64,000 bases of DNA from Lutibacter citreus (lineage in GTDB: Bacteria; Bacteroidota; Bacteroidia; Flavobacteriales; Flavobacteriaceae), in NCBI RefSeq assembly GCF_003260195.1, contig NZ_QEIH01000006.1, positions 62,001-126,000 on the forward strand. Direction: 5' to 3'. This document shows positions 56,001 to 64,000 of this stretch, piece by piece. The notes beneath the pieces were generated by a model, which did not search any database, had not been told where the DNA came from, and saw only the letters and a list, made by a program, of their open reading frames with translations. The stretch's first letter is position 1, and every line of letters begins with the position of its first letter. Both the position numbers and the translations under genes were made by a program.

Positions 56001-57589
56001 ATGCTTTGTACCGTCCAGGTCCAATGGAATATATTCCATCTTTTATTGATAGAAAACATGGGCGAGAAGAAATTGCCTATGATTTAGATGGTATGGAAGA
56101 ATACCTTAAGGAAACTTACGGTATTACAGTGTACCAAGAGCAAGTAATGCTACTTTCTCAAAAACTAGCTGGTTTCACTAAAGGTGAAGCCGATATGCTT
56201 CGTAAAGCAATGGGTAAAAAAATATTTGCCATGCTAGAAAAGCTAAAACCAAAATTTATTGATGGAGGTATTAAAAAAGGGCATGAAAAGAAAATATTAG
56301 AAAAAGTTTGGAAAGATTGGGAAGCTTTTGCTGCCTATGCCTTTAACAAATCACACTCAACATGTTACGCCTATATAGCGTATCAAACTGCTTATTTAAA
56401 AGCGCATTACCCTGCTGAATATATGGCCGCTGTGCTTTCAAATAACATGAACGATCTAAAGCAAGTTACCTTTTTTATGGAAGAATGTAAACGTTCAGGT
56501 ATTCCAGTTTTAGGACCAGATATAAATGAATCTTATTACAAATTTTCAGTTAATAAGGAAGGTGCAATACGTTTTGGAATGGGAGCTATTAAAGGTGTTG
56601 GAGGTGCTGCTGTAGATTCTTTAATTAATGAGCGAAAAGAAAATGGAAATTACACATCTATTTTTGATATCACTAAACGTGTAGATTTACGTGCTTGCAA
56701 TAAAAGAGCCTTTGATGGTCTTGTTATGGCCGGTGGTTTGGATTCTTTTCAAAATGTACATAGAGCTCAATATTATGCTACAGATGAAAAAGGAGTTACT
56801 TTTATTGAAAAAGCGATAAGATTTGGAAATAAATATCAAGAAAATAAAAACTCCGCTCAAATATCAATGTTTGGAGAAACTTCAGAAGTTCAATTCCCTG
56901 AGCCTGAAGTTCCTATAGCTGAAAAATGGGGTATGATGGAAGAGCTCACTAAAGAAAAAGAGCTGGTTGGTATTTATATTTCTGGCCATCCTTTAGACGA
57001 TTTTAAAAATGAAATAAAATATTTTTGCAATTCTTCTGTTTCTGTATTTAAAGAAGATCTAAATAAATATGTAGGATCAAACATAACATTTGCTGGAATA
57101 TTAACTGATGTTCAACATAGAGTATCACAAAACGGCAATGAATGGGCTTCTTTTACAGTGCAAGATTTTGGAGACAGTCATGAATTTAGAATATTTAAAG
57201 ATGCGTATTTAAATTTCAAACCATATCTTTATGAAAATGCATTCCGTCAAATTAAAGTAAATATTGCTCCAGGTTGGAGAAATAAGGACGGAAATATTGG
57301 AGAACCTAGAATTAATTTTACCGATATTCAAATTTTACAAGACGTATTAGAAAAACAAGCGAAAAAATTAACTTTACATCTTGATATTGCAAGAATTAGT
57401 GAAACATCAATATTTAAATTAAAGAAATTCCTTAAACAAAATGAAGGTTCTGTTCAAGTTGATTTTATAGTGTATGATTTAATAGAGAAAACAAAAATAA
57501 CAATGCCCAGTAGATCAACTAAAGTTAAAGTTACAAATGAATTTTTAAAGGATTTAAAAGAAATAAATCCAAGCTTCAAATTGAGTTAA
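53003..57589 (+). CDS. dnaE: DNA polymerase III alpha subunit with fused DEDDh exonuclease
   Basis: A 1528-residue replicative polymerase. Residues 1-190 are a DnaQ-type 3'-5' proofreading exonuclease with all metal residues visible: D6 and E8 (FDTETT), D105 (NVGFD), H170 and D175 (HNATADVEAT). The PHP domain begins near residue 255 (FAHLHCHSQFSILQST). The polymerase core has the carboxylates D755 and D757 in PDIDIDFDDEGR, and GPGRGSAAGSAVAYCLWI. The C-terminus has the OB-fold (IGSNITFAGILTDV-like) and the tau-binding tail. The exonuclease fused to DnaE replaces a separate DnaQ, a layout known from flavobacteria. It faces away from the rnf operon and is followed 7 bases later by PagL-like genes. 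Confidence 0.96.
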   Translation: MFLIFDTETTGLPKKWKAPITDTDNWPRCIQIAWQLHDKYGKLIEHQDFLIKPDGFNIPYDAEQIHGISTQLAEEQGEDLEKVLYLFNEALSKATYVVGQNVGFDVNIMGCEYYRNDIQSEMTTIPVLDTCTEKTATLCQIPGGRGGKFKLPTLTELHLHLFNAPFAEAHNATADVEATTRCFLELIRLGNYTQEEINIEENFLENYKKFNTELTKIIGLNHLNLKKESSKLRKKEKEAPSKSSSVTISKELAKASFAHLHCHSQFSILQSTSSIPVLVNSAIKGGMNALAITDIGNMMNAFNFVQAGFKHYTEAVNHNKKIDFTKDLKKRIANGEELDIEYTKGDEIVKFDIKNAEKEYQEIRKRIEKKENINLQYISIKEDEKEKEPIDFDYDQKEYRIPFKSIAGSEFNVCEDHTNKSQKDNGYQIVMLAKNKNGYLNLAKMSSQSHTHGFYYVPRIDKKIIEQHKEDVMVLSGNLFGEIPSKILNVGEAQAEEAVIWWKEQFGDDFYLELMRHGQENEDHVNEVLIKFSKKHNVKLIATNNTFYTKQEESYAHDILLCVKDGEKTATPKGRGRGFRYGLPNDQYYFKSEDEMKELFKDIPESIINIQEIIDKVEVFKLSRNVLLPKFDIPKQFIDPQDAIDGGVRGENAFLKHLTFEGAKIRYGDVLDESTIERLDFELEIIKKTGYPGYFLIVWDFILEARKMGVSVGPGRGSAAGSAVAYCLWITNIDPIKYDLLFERFLNPDRVSMPDIDIDFDDEGRQRVISFVIEKYGASQVAQIITYGSMAAKSSIRDTARALDLPLHEADKIAKLIPGVKLQHIFGEDAKSIGKIKGLKAEDLVGVEELRRLSAGNDLEAETINQARNLEGSIRNTGIHACGVIITPEPITNLVPVSVAKDSDMYVTQFDNNVVETAGLLKMDFLGLKTLTLIKDSIKIIKAIHGIELIPDDFPLDDKDTYALFQRGETIGIFQYESPGMQKHMKSLQPTEFADLIAMNALYRPGPMEYIPSFIDRKHGREEIAYDLDGMEEYLKETYGITVYQEQVMLLSQKLAGFTKGEADMLRKAMGKKIFAMLEKLKPKFIDGGIKKGHEKKILEKVWKDWEAFAAYAFNKSHSTCYAYIAYQTAYLKAHYPAEYMAAVLSNNMNDLKQVTFFMEECKRSGIPVLGPDINESYYKFSVNKEGAIRFGMGAIKGVGGAAVDSLINERKENGNYTSIFDITKRVDLRACNKRAFDGLVMAGGLDSFQNVHRAQYYATDEKGVTFIEKAIRFGNKYQENKNSAQISMFGETSEVQFPEPEVPIAEKWGMMEELTKEKELVGIYISGHPLDDFKNEIKYFCNSSVSVFKEDLNKYVGSNITFAGILTDVQHRVSQNGNEWASFTVQDFGDSHEFRIFKDAYLNFKPYLYENAFRQIKVNIAPGWRNKDGNIGEPRINFTDIQILQDVLEKQAKKLTLHLDIARISETSIFKLKKFLKQNEGSVQVDFIVYDLIEKTKITMPSRSTKVKVTNEFLKDLKEINPSFKLS

Positions 57590-57596
57590 GTTTTTT

Positions 57597-58697
57597 ATGA
57601 AGAAATTTCTATTTTTATTAATAACAATTGGTTATTATTTTGGCTATAGCCAAAATAACTCGAACTATTTTCAAGCTGATTATTTTTACGGTAATATTTT
57701 AAAACAAAATCCTGATGCGGCAGTTCTTTTACAAGGACATCCAACCGGATTTTTTATAAGTTATAATAAAAGATCATTTGGAGAGGAAAGCTGGCAGGAT
57801 TTATACAATTATCCAGATTTTGGGTATTCAGTAGGTTATCAGGATTATAAATCAGAAATATTAGGGAAACTTTATTCCATTTACGGACATTATAATTTTT
57901 ATTTTACAAATAGAAAATCTAAAAATCAATTAATTCTAAGAACAGGAATTGGATTGGCATATAATACCAATCCTTACAACAAAGTAACCAACAATAAAAA
58001 TACTGCTTTTGGTTCAAGCATAAATTCGAGCACTTATTTTAAATTGTATTTTCAAAGAGAGCGTATTCTTAATAATTTAGGATTAAATGCTGGTTTAACA
58101 TTTATTCATGCTTCAAATTCTAATATTAAATCTCCTAATTCAGGAATGAATGTTTGGGCAGCTACATTAGGTTTAAATTATGATTTAGACAATAATTCTC
58201 AAGGAAAATCATTCATACCTTCTTCTGAAGGAATGTATTTTAAAGAACCTATAAAATTTAATTTAGTGGTTCGTGGAGGTGTAAATGAAAGTGAAATTAT
58301 AGGAACTGGAGTAAAACCATTTTTTGTTTTTTCAGCTTATGCCGATAAACGATTAAATAGAAAATCTGCCATTCAATTTGGTGCAGATCTATACATATCG
58401 CCAATATTAAAAGATTATTATGAACTGAGCTTAACCATACCCCAAACCAATTTAAAAGAAACTTCAGATTTTTCAAGAATAGGAGTTTTTATTGGTCATG
58501 AGTTATTTATTAATAAAATTTCAATTGAAACACAATTAGGATTTTACGCTAAATACCCTTTTGAATATGGTGGAAGAGTTTATGAAACTCTTGGAATAAA
58601 AAGATACATTAATAATAAATGGTTTGCTGCTTTAAGGTTAAAAGCCCACGCTGCTGATGCTGAAACTGTTGAACTTGGAATCGGTGTAAGATTATAA
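57597..58697 (+). CDS. Outer-membrane acyloxyacyl hydrolase / PagL-like lipid A deacylase, copy 1
   Basis: A 366-residue outer-membrane beta-barrel with a signal peptide (ending FGYSQ, residue 19). The PagL-type active site is IHASN, with histidine and serine two residues apart. The region KVTNNKNTAFGSSINS and the aromatic final strand (LKAHAADAETVELGIGVRL) fit the Bacteroidetes acyloxyacyl hydrolase family, which removes the 3-O acyl chain of lipid A. It starts 7 bases after dnaE and is followed by a paralogue 9 bases downstream. Specificity was not determined. Confidence 0.82.
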   Translation: MKKFLFLLITIGYYFGYSQNNSNYFQADYFYGNILKQNPDAAVLLQGHPTGFFISYNKRSFGEESWQDLYNYPDFGYSVGYQDYKSEILGKLYSIYGHYNFYFTNRKSKNQLILRTGIGLAYNTNPYNKVTNNKNTAFGSSINSSTYFKLYFQRERILNNLGLNAGLTFIHASNSNIKSPNSGMNVWAATLGLNYDLDNNSQGKSFIPSSEGMYFKEPIKFNLVVRGGVNESEIIGTGVKPFFVFSAYADKRLNRKSAIQFGADLYISPILKDYYELSLTIPQTNLKETSDFSRIGVFIGHELFINKISIETQLGFYAKYPFEYGGRVYETLGIKRYINNKWFAALRLKAHAADAETVELGIGVRL

Positions 58698-58706
58698 TTG
58701 AAATTT

Positions 58707-59792
58707 ATGAAAAACCTACTTTTAATTGTTTCACTATTGCTTTCAACCATTTGTTTTTCACAAGCCAATAGTTTTCAAACCGACATCTTTTATGGAAGGC
58801 CTATTGAACATGATAAAAAATTAAAAGATGCGATTGATGGAAATTCATATGGAATTATGTTTAGTTTTAATTCTACACGATTAAAAAACAAAAAATTTAG
58901 TTCATTATATAATTCGCCCGAAAAAGGATTTTCATTTTTATATCAAAATTTCAATTCAGATGTGCTAGGAGAAGTGTTTGGAGCATATAGACACTTTAAT
59001 TATAAATTAACAAAAAACACCAGTAGTAAATTAGAATTAGCAACCGGATTTGGGATGGGCTATGCAACAAAATCATACAACGCTGTAACTAATAATAAAA
59101 ACCATGCAATTGGATCAAAACTTTTAGCTTCGGCATATTTAAAATTACAATTCTTTCAATTAATTAAAAAAGAACGATTAAGTTTAAATACAGGCGTAAG
59201 TTTAATTCATTTTTCAAATGTAGCATTCAAAAACCCTAACTTAGGAATCAATACCATAAATTTAAACTTAGGAATTAATTATTTACTTGAACCTATAAAA
59301 AAAGAACGTTTAAATCCTGAAATTGAAAATATAACCGTTGATAAAAAACTTTATTTTAATTTAATATTAAGAGGTGGCTATAATGAATCTTTAATAATAG
59401 ACAGTGGTTTATTCCCTTTTTACACCGTTTCATTTTATGGTAGTAAAGCAATAAATAAATACTCTACATTAACATTTGGAACAGATTATTTTAGATCAGA
59501 ATTTTTAAAAAATCATATTAAAAATATAAATATTGAAGAAGGTAAAACCTATAATGAAAACGATTACTCAAGAGTAGGTATTTTTGTAGGTCACGAATTA
59601 ATTCAAAATAATTTTTCATTTATTTCTCAAATTGGATATAATGTATATTATCCATTTCCTTATGTTAGAAGAATTTATGAACGTTTTGGGTTAAAATACA
59701 AATTGAGTAAACATTTGTTTTCTGAAATTTCAATGAAAATAAATTTATTTAGAGCGGAAGCTCTTGAAATTGGACTTGGTTACAAGTTTTAG
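58707..59792 (+). CDS. PagL-like outer-membrane acyl hydrolase, copy 2
   Basis: A 361-residue protein clearly related to the upstream one, with the same strand order and motifs TKSYNAVTNNKNHAIGSKL and SLIHFSN. The HxS pair is kept (IHFSN), so activity is plausible. The signal peptide ends TICFSQ. The ATG at 58707 is chosen over an in-frame TTG at 58698 because it begins the signal peptide. The two copies lie in tandem, presumably by duplication; sequence divergence suggests different acyl positions or conditions. Confidence 0.82.
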   Translation: MKNLLLIVSLLLSTICFSQANSFQTDIFYGRPIEHDKKLKDAIDGNSYGIMFSFNSTRLKNKKFSSLYNSPEKGFSFLYQNFNSDVLGEVFGAYRHFNYKLTKNTSSKLELATGFGMGYATKSYNAVTNNKNHAIGSKLLASAYLKLQFFQLIKKERLSLNTGVSLIHFSNVAFKNPNLGINTINLNLGINYLLEPIKKERLNPEIENITVDKKLYFNLILRGGYNESLIIDSGLFPFYTVSFYGSKAINKYSTLTFGTDYFRSEFLKNHIKNINIEEGKTYNENDYSRVGIFVGHELIQNNFSFISQIGYNVYYPFPYVRRIYERFGLKYKLSKHLFSEISMKINLFRAEALEIGLGYKF

Positions 59793-59807
59793 AGAAAAAT
59801 TAAAAAA

Positions 59808-60551
59808 ATGAAAAAATTAGTTTATATACTTTTTATTATAGGATTAATAAGTTGTAATAACGAAGATTCCGGTGATTGTTTTCAAACAGCTGGAAAAATA
59901 ATAAAACAAGAATTTGAAGTTCCAACATTTAATAAAATCCTAGTTGAACAAAGGGTAGAATTAATTATTAAAGAAGGCCCTGTTCAGAAAGTTATTGTTG
60001 AAACTGGTAAAAATTTACTACCTGATATTAACGTAGAAGTTACGGATGGAATAATAACGCTTACAAACAATAACACTTGTAATTTCCTTAGAGATTATGG
60101 ATTAACAAAAGTGTATATTACATCTCCTGATATAAATGAAATTAGAAACGGCTCTGAGCTAAACGTAACTTCAGACGGGCTTTTAACTTATCCATCATTA
60201 TATTTAAGATCAACAGGTGAAGGTCATAAATTTTTAGCTGTTGGAGATTGGCATTTAAACATTGAAAATAATAGTTTAACAATATTAAGTAATGGTATTG
60301 CTAATTTTTATATGAACGGAACAACCAATAATTTAAGAATTCTTTTTGCTGATGGAGACACCCGCTTTGAAGGTGAAAAATATATTGCTAAAAATGTTTC
60401 TATTTTTCAAGTGAGTTCAAATGATATTTTAGTTAACCCAACTGAAAGCCTAAAAGGAACCGTTCAATCAACTGGTAGTGTAATATCTTATAATAAACCA
60501 CCAATTGTTGAAGTGGATGTACAGAGTATTGGAAAATTAATTTTCAAGTAG
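59808..60551 (+). CDS. Head-GIN (DUF2807) domain lipoprotein
   Basis: A 247-residue lipoprotein with Cys16 (LISC) as anchor. The repeated beta pattern (FNKILVEQRVELIIKEG, VEVTDGIITLTNN, LRSTGEGHKF) is typical of the DUF2807/head-GIN domain, a right-handed parallel beta-helix-like fold that is very common in Bacteroidetes outer-membrane lipoproteins. Function is unknown; some are thought to bind matrix or envelope components. The 3' end overlaps the convergent gldA gene by 8 bases. Confidence 0.83.
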   Translation: MKKLVYILFIIGLISCNNEDSGDCFQTAGKIIKQEFEVPTFNKILVEQRVELIIKEGPVQKVIVETGKNLLPDINVEVTDGIITLTNNNTCNFLRDYGLTKVYITSPDINEIRNGSELNVTSDGLLTYPSLYLRSTGEGHKFLAVGDWHLNIENNSLTILSNGIANFYMNGTTNNLRILFADGDTRFEGEKYIAKNVSIFQVSSNDILVNPTESLKGTVQSTGSVISYNKPPIVEVDVQSIGKLIFK

Positions 60552-61437
60552 TTAATTCTCTAAATAAACTCTCTAAATTTTTGTTTTTAGCGTTTAATTT
60601 AAGAGTTTTCAATCCATTATCTTTCGCAAAATCAAAAACTGCAGATCTCATATCAACTTTAGTAGAAAATGTTAGTTCCCAAGTTGTATCATAACTATTA
60701 TTAGCTATTTTTAAATTGGGAATTTTTTCAATAAATTGTTTTTCAATTTTAAAATCAAATTCTACTTCTATCAATTGTTCTTGGTTTTCCTTTAAATCTT
60801 TTAATAGCTCATCTGCAATTATTTTACCTTTGTTAATTATAATTACCCTATCGCAAACAGCCTCTACCTCTTGCATTATATGCGTTGAAAAAAGTACTGT
60901 TTTCTCCTTCCCTATTTCTTTAATTAAATTTCTAATTTCTAGTAACTGATTTGGATCTAATCCTGTTGTAGGCTCATCTAATATTACCACATTAGGATTA
61001 TGTAAAAGTGAAGCTGCCAAGCCTACACGTTGTCTATATCCTTTTGAAAGCTGACTTATTTTCTTATGACTTTCATTAGTCAGCCCAACTTTATCTATAA
61101 TTTTTTCAATATTACTTTTAGGTATTTTATGAATCCTTGCATTGAACAACAAATATTCTTTAACATACATATCTAAATATAATGGATTATGTTCAGGCAA
61201 ATAACCAATGTTCTTTTGAGCTTCATTTTTTGATATATGTAAATTTAAATCATTTACAAAAACCTCTCCTTCTGAAGCTTGAATATAACCTGTTAAGATT
61301 TTCATCATTGTTGATTTACCAGCTCCATTTGGCCCCAAAAAACCAACTATTTCTCCCTCTTTTATAGAAAAACTTACATTATCCAGCGCTAATTGGCTTC
61401 CGTAACGTTTACTTATATTTTTTACTTCAATAGACAT
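60544..61437 (-). CDS. gldA: Gliding-motility ABC transporter ATP-binding protein GldA
   Basis: A 297-residue ATPase. Walker A GPNGAGKS is at 35-42, the Q-loop is in GYLPEHNPLYLDM, the ABC signature LSKGYRQR near 133-140, Walker B VVILDEPTTGLDP near 152-164 and the H-switch in FSTHIMQEV. It is the GldA type: a cytoplasmic ATPase that works with the GldF and GldG membrane proteins in flavobacterial gliding and type IX secretion-related functions. gldF and gldG are not adjacent, which is common for gldA. The symbol is by family resemblance; other related ABC-2 type ATPases exist. Confidence 0.78.
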   Translation of the reverse strand: MSIEVKNISKRYGSQLALDNVSFSIKEGEIVGFLGPNGAGKSTMMKILTGYIQASEGEVFVNDLNLHISKNEAQKNIGYLPEHNPLYLDMYVKEYLLFNARIHKIPKSNIEKIIDKVGLTNESHKKISQLSKGYRQRVGLAASLLHNPNVVILDEPTTGLDPNQLLEIRNLIKEIGKEKTVLFSTHIMQEVEAVCDRVIIINKGKIIADELLKDLKENQEQLIEVEFDFKIEKQFIEKIPNLKIANNSYDTTWELTFSTKVDMRSAVFDFAKDNGLKTLKLNAKNKNLESLFRELTT

Positions 61438-61527
61438 TTAACAAAAATACATTTTAATTATAATTTACTGTTACAAAATAACGTTGTACGCGTCATATAA
61501 TTTTAGGAACTTTGAAAAATAATAAAT

Positions 61528-61686
61528 ATGGGTTGTTTTAGAGTATTATTATGTATTATTTTCCCGCCTTTAGCAGTAATTGATAAAGGATGCGGGTCTA
61601 TTATTATTGTTTTTATTTTAACCTGTTTGGGTTGGATACCTGGAGTAATTGCAGCTTTAATAATAAATAACAATCCAGAAAACTAA
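61528..61686 (+). CDS. Pmp3/YqaE-family small membrane protein
   Basis: A 52-residue protein starting at ATG 61528, short enough to be missed by size cut-offs. It has two membrane segments (VLLCIIFPPLAVI and IIIVFILTCLGWIPGVIAALI), with the family phrases FPPLAV and LGWIPGVIAAL of the UPF0057/Pmp3 group. These proteins are found from bacteria to plants and yeast and are associated with membrane potential and salt stress. It ends 4 bases before lipB on the same strand, so they are probably cotranscribed. Confidence 0.85.
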   Translation: MGCFRVLLCIIFPPLAVIDKGCGSIIIVFILTCLGWIPGVIAALIINNNPEN

Positions 61687-61690
61687 TAAA

Positions 61691-62383
61691 ATGCAAAAAG
61701 TAAAATTAATTGATTTAGGTTTAAAAGACTATAAAGAAACTTGGGACTATCAAGAAGTTGTTTTTCAAAAAACTATTGATATAAAAGTTGATAACAGACA
61801 TAATAATTTAAACAACCCTACTTCAAATAATTTTATTTTTGTTGAACATCCTCACGTATACACACTAGGAAGAAGTGGAAATTTAAATAATTTATTATTA
61901 AATGAAGAACAACTTTCTCAAAAAGGAGCTACCTTTTATAAAATTAATAGAGGTGGTGATATTACATACCACGGTCCTGGGCAAATAGTGGGTTACCCTA
62001 TTTTAGATTTAGATAATTTTTTTACTGATATTCATAAATATCTTCGTTTTTTAGAAGAAGTTATTATAAAAACGTTGGACGAGTATGGCTTAAAAGCCAC
62101 TAGAAGCGAAGGTGAAACTGGCGTTTGGCTAGGTGTGGGCACTCCATTTGCTCGAAAAATTTGTGCTATGGGAGTTAGAACCAGCAGATGGGTTACAATG
62201 CATGGTTTTGCACTTAATGTTAACGTTAACTTAGGTTATTTTGATAATATTATTCCCTGCGGAATTAAAGGAAAAGCAGTTACTTCTTTAGAAGCAGAAT
62301 TAAATAGAAAGGTTCCTATGGAAGAAGTTAAAAGTAAAATTTTAAAACACTTTTCTGAAATATTTGAAGTAGAATTTATTTAA
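61691..62383 (+). CDS. lipB: Octanoyltransferase (lipoate biosynthesis)
   Basis: A 230-residue enzyme that moves the octanoyl group from acyl carrier protein to lipoyl domains. The active-site cysteine is C190 in IPCGIKGKAVTS and the catalytic lysine is K156 in RKICAMG. Other conserved motifs are HPHVYTLGRSG and RGGDITYHGPGQIVGYP. The thioester is formed on C190. lipA is not nearby. Confidence 0.95.
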   Translation: MQKVKLIDLGLKDYKETWDYQEVVFQKTIDIKVDNRHNNLNNPTSNNFIFVEHPHVYTLGRSGNLNNLLLNEEQLSQKGATFYKINRGGDITYHGPGQIVGYPILDLDNFFTDIHKYLRFLEEVIIKTLDEYGLKATRSEGETGVWLGVGTPFARKICAMGVRTSRWVTMHGFALNVNVNLGYFDNIIPCGIKGKAVTSLEAELNRKVPMEEVKSKILKHFSEIFEVEFI

Positions 62384-62461
62384 AATTTTTACTCTATATA
62401 GAATTATAAGTGATATAAATTGTCTTATTTTTTTTTAACTTTTATAATTAAAAAAACAAAA

Positions 62462-62499
62462 GGTGATTATTTAAATTTTAATTAAAGTAATCACCCAGC
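62462..62499. terminator. Stem-loop between lipB and the nucleoid-associated gene
   Basis: The 8-bp stem GGTGATTA/TAATCACC (62462-62469 and 62488-62495) with an AT-rich loop is followed on the minus strand by TTTTGTTTTTTT, so it suits the minus-strand gene ending at 62524. Plus-strand termination for lipB would be weaker. Confidence 0.6.
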
Positions 62500-62523
62500 T
62501 TTTTAAAACATCTAAATATCTAC

Positions 62524-63573
62524 TTAATCTTCTTCATTGAAGAAAACTTTGTAGAATTTCATTTTTTTATCTTCATCGTAACCTTTTTCTAAATATTCAC
62601 TTGATGCATCTGGAGCATCAATATCAAGTTTTATTTGAATATTTGTATCAAGTTTTATTTCGGTTTTCATTTTTGCTTTCTGCTTTTTCAATACTATATC
62701 AGAAATTGCAAACTGATTTCTTACCAAAACATCATTTATCTCTTCAAATTGTTTTTTATAATCGTCAAATAAAGGTTTTAAGTCTTCATTTTCTTCAAAA
62801 ACTTCTTCTTTAAAATCTTGAATATTTACATCTTCATTTTCTTTAAAGAAATCAACTGTTTTAGCTAAAAATTTAGATTTTTCTTGAGATCCATAATCTT
62901 CCTTAATCTCTTCAGAAAAATCTTTACACATTTCAATGTAATTTTGTGTATGCTGGTTATTATCATCAGCATATTTCACATTTAAAAAGTTTTTAATCCA
63001 GTATTGCGCGTCATAATTATTATTATCAACACTTAATACAACTCTTCCCTCTCCATCTGTAGAGTTAACAATTAAACAACCTTTATCTAGTTTTTTAGTG
63101 CTTATTCCTTGTTGCACAAATACATCTAAACTATCTTTTTCCATGAAAGTTTGAAAAAAGTTAATTTTATTTTCAATTTTAAAAATCCCAAGTGCTTGCG
63201 TTACCACATCTTTATATTCAACATCTTCAAACAAAGCTATAATTACATCTCCTGTTTTTATTTGCGCAGAATTAGATTGTTCATATAAATGATTCACAAT
63301 ATGCTTCGATACTTCAATAAACTCAGTATCATCAGTAAAAATTTCGGTTGAATAGTTATTTATTTCATTCAACTCAATATTAGCATGATGATTAAAACGA
63401 AAACTTTCAGCTACATTGGCAAATGGTTTAAGCAAAAATGGCTTCATTAACTCATAACTTTCTTCATCAAAAGTAATTACGTTTTCAGAAAAAATATTTG
63501 TTGCACTATTAAATTTATTTCCAACTTTATGGATAATAAATTTTGAAATTCCAGCTCTGGTTCTTTTAATCAT
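62524..63573 (-). CDS. Nucleoid-associated protein (NdpA/YejK family)
   Basis: A 349-residue cytoplasmic protein of the NA37/YejK type, beginning IKRTRAGISKFIIHKVGNK. Its acidic-rich body includes the lipophilic patch INFFQTFMEKD and CLIVNSTDGEGRVVLSVDNNNYDAQYWIKNFL. The family binds double-stranded DNA and associates with the nucleoid; in Bacteroidetes it is a conserved single gene of unknown exact role. It follows a TACATTTG promoter box at 63595-63602. Lys/Glu richness is normal for the family. Confidence 0.83.
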   Translation of the reverse strand: MIKRTRAGISKFIIHKVGNKFNSATNIFSENVITFDEESYELMKPFLLKPFANVAESFRFNHHANIELNEINNYSTEIFTDDTEFIEVSKHIVNHLYEQSNSAQIKTGDVIIALFEDVEYKDVVTQALGIFKIENKINFFQTFMEKDSLDVFVQQGISTKKLDKGCLIVNSTDGEGRVVLSVDNNNYDAQYWIKNFLNVKYADDNNQHTQNYIEMCKDFSEEIKEDYGSQEKSKFLAKTVDFFKENEDVNIQDFKEEVFEENEDLKPLFDDYKKQFEEINDVLVRNQFAISDIVLKKQKAKMKTEIKLDTNIQIKLDIDAPDASSEYLEKGYDEDKKMKFYKVFFNEED

Positions 63574-63594
63574 TGTTTACATTTTATAGGAACG

Positions 63595-63602
63595 CAAATG
63601 TA
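63595..63602 (-). promoter_or_regulatory. Candidate -7 box for the nucleoid-associated gene
   Basis: The minus strand reads TACATTTG, 21 bases before the start codon. No -33 element was found at normal spacing. Confidence 0.4.
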
Positions 63603-63699
63603 ATTTTAAAATATTAAAAAGTAAATGTTTATAATATAAAAAAACCGAGCTCAAAAGTTCAATTTTAAAAAGTGTATTTAATGTTCTAAAAAAAGATGT

Positions 63700-64000
63700 T
63701 TATTTTTTTAAATTAGTAAGTACAGAATAACCTATTAGTTTCCCTTTTTTATTAAAATTTTCATTTTTCACCATACCAATTCCTACTGAAAGCCATTGCT
63801 TGGATATCATAGTAGATTTAATACCCATTTTCATTTCAGTTTTATTTGTAATAACAACACAATCAAAAGTTCCGGCCGGTGTAGTTATGGTTTCTTTGCC
63901 TTCAACTTTTCTATCTATTATATTAATTGATGATTTCATTTTAATTGGAGTGATTATTATCTCCATATTAACTTTAGCATCAGGTAACTCCTGCCCTGCT
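63700..64000 (-). CDS. DUF3108-like (TapB-type) protein, partial, cut by window edge
   Basis: An open minus-strand frame runs to the window end, so the 5' end is outside. About 100 residues are visible. The content (IKMKSSINIIDRKVEGKETITTPAGTFDC, here with VVITNKTEMKMG and a C-terminal KKGKLIGYSVLTNL) fits the DUF3108/TapB-like family of secreted Bacteroidetes proteins, with ITTPAGTFDC as the typical phrase. Function unknown. Since the first residues shown are AGQELPDAKVNM, the frame continues upstream of the ATG at 63966, so that ATG is internal. Confidence 0.6.
   Translation of the reverse strand, partial: AGQELPDAKVNMEIIITPIKMKSSINIIDRKVEGKETITTPAGTFDCVVITNKTEMKMGIKSTMISKQWLSVGIGMVKNENFNKKGKLIGYSVLTNLKK

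Noticed and set aside
58698-58706. TTG start for the second PagL-like gene
   Set aside because: ATG 58707 begins a normal signal peptide.

Overview
The window is AT-rich DNA from a member of the Bacteroidetes, most likely a marine or sediment flavobacterium. The signs are SusC/SusD pairs, a hybrid two-component regulator, flavobacterial gldA, an extended ribosomal protein S16, a DnaE with a built-in exonuclease, tandem PagL-like proteins and the Bacteroidetes promoter element TAnnTTTG. The genus cannot be fixed from the sequence alone. The Rnf complex, PEP carboxykinase, several c-type cytochromes and Crp/Fnr-like sites suggest a facultative or low-oxygen lifestyle, which is an inference.

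1-8.5 kb is mostly housekeeping: the end of a sensor kinase with its OmpR-type regulator, a deoxynucleoside kinase, pckA, DUF423 and DUF2007 proteins, a saccharopine-dehydrogenase-like enzyme, a small membrane-protein gene broken by one in-frame stop, a TrmN6-type tRNA methyltransferase and a patatin-like protein.

8.7-43 kb is the striking part. The minus-strand arm holds a PUL-like set: SusC, SusD, two approx. 1100-residue FG-GAP/UnbV lipoproteins and a hybrid two-component regulator, with no carbohydrate-active enzyme. The plus-strand arm is a tight 11-gene operon (25965-42949). It encodes three more FG-GAP/UnbV proteins (one with TPRs and an extra C-terminal module), an HzsA-like mono-haem protein, a beta-propeller/MauG-like tri-haem protein, a free-standing regulator-type propeller, a Rid-family protein that appears to lack the RidA arginine, two orphan ABC-type binding proteins, an asparagine-synthetase-like ligase without the glutaminase cysteine, and a translationally coupled radical SAM enzyme. 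Between the arms lies a 40-bp near-perfect palindrome with a Crp/Fnr-like core, placed about 41 bp before a predicted start site of the 11-gene operon. I propose one coordinated system that captures a ligand at the surface, oxidises it or matures a redox cofactor in the periplasm, and makes a modified small molecule or protein in the cytoplasm. The chemistry is unknown.

43-45.1 kb is a decaying stretch: two minus-strand gene remnants (one the C-terminus of a Crp/Fnr regulator), an atypical SDR and a cytochrome c lipoprotein.

45.7-64 kb returns to conserved genes: tRNA-Ser(GGA) below rpsP-rimM, a complete Rnf operon in the order rseC-rnfB-rnfC-rnfD-rnfG-rnfE-rnfA, dnaE, two PagL-like proteins, a head-GIN lipoprotein, gldA, a 52-residue Pmp3-type peptide not usually called because of its size, lipB, a nucleoid-associated protein and a partial gene at the right edge.
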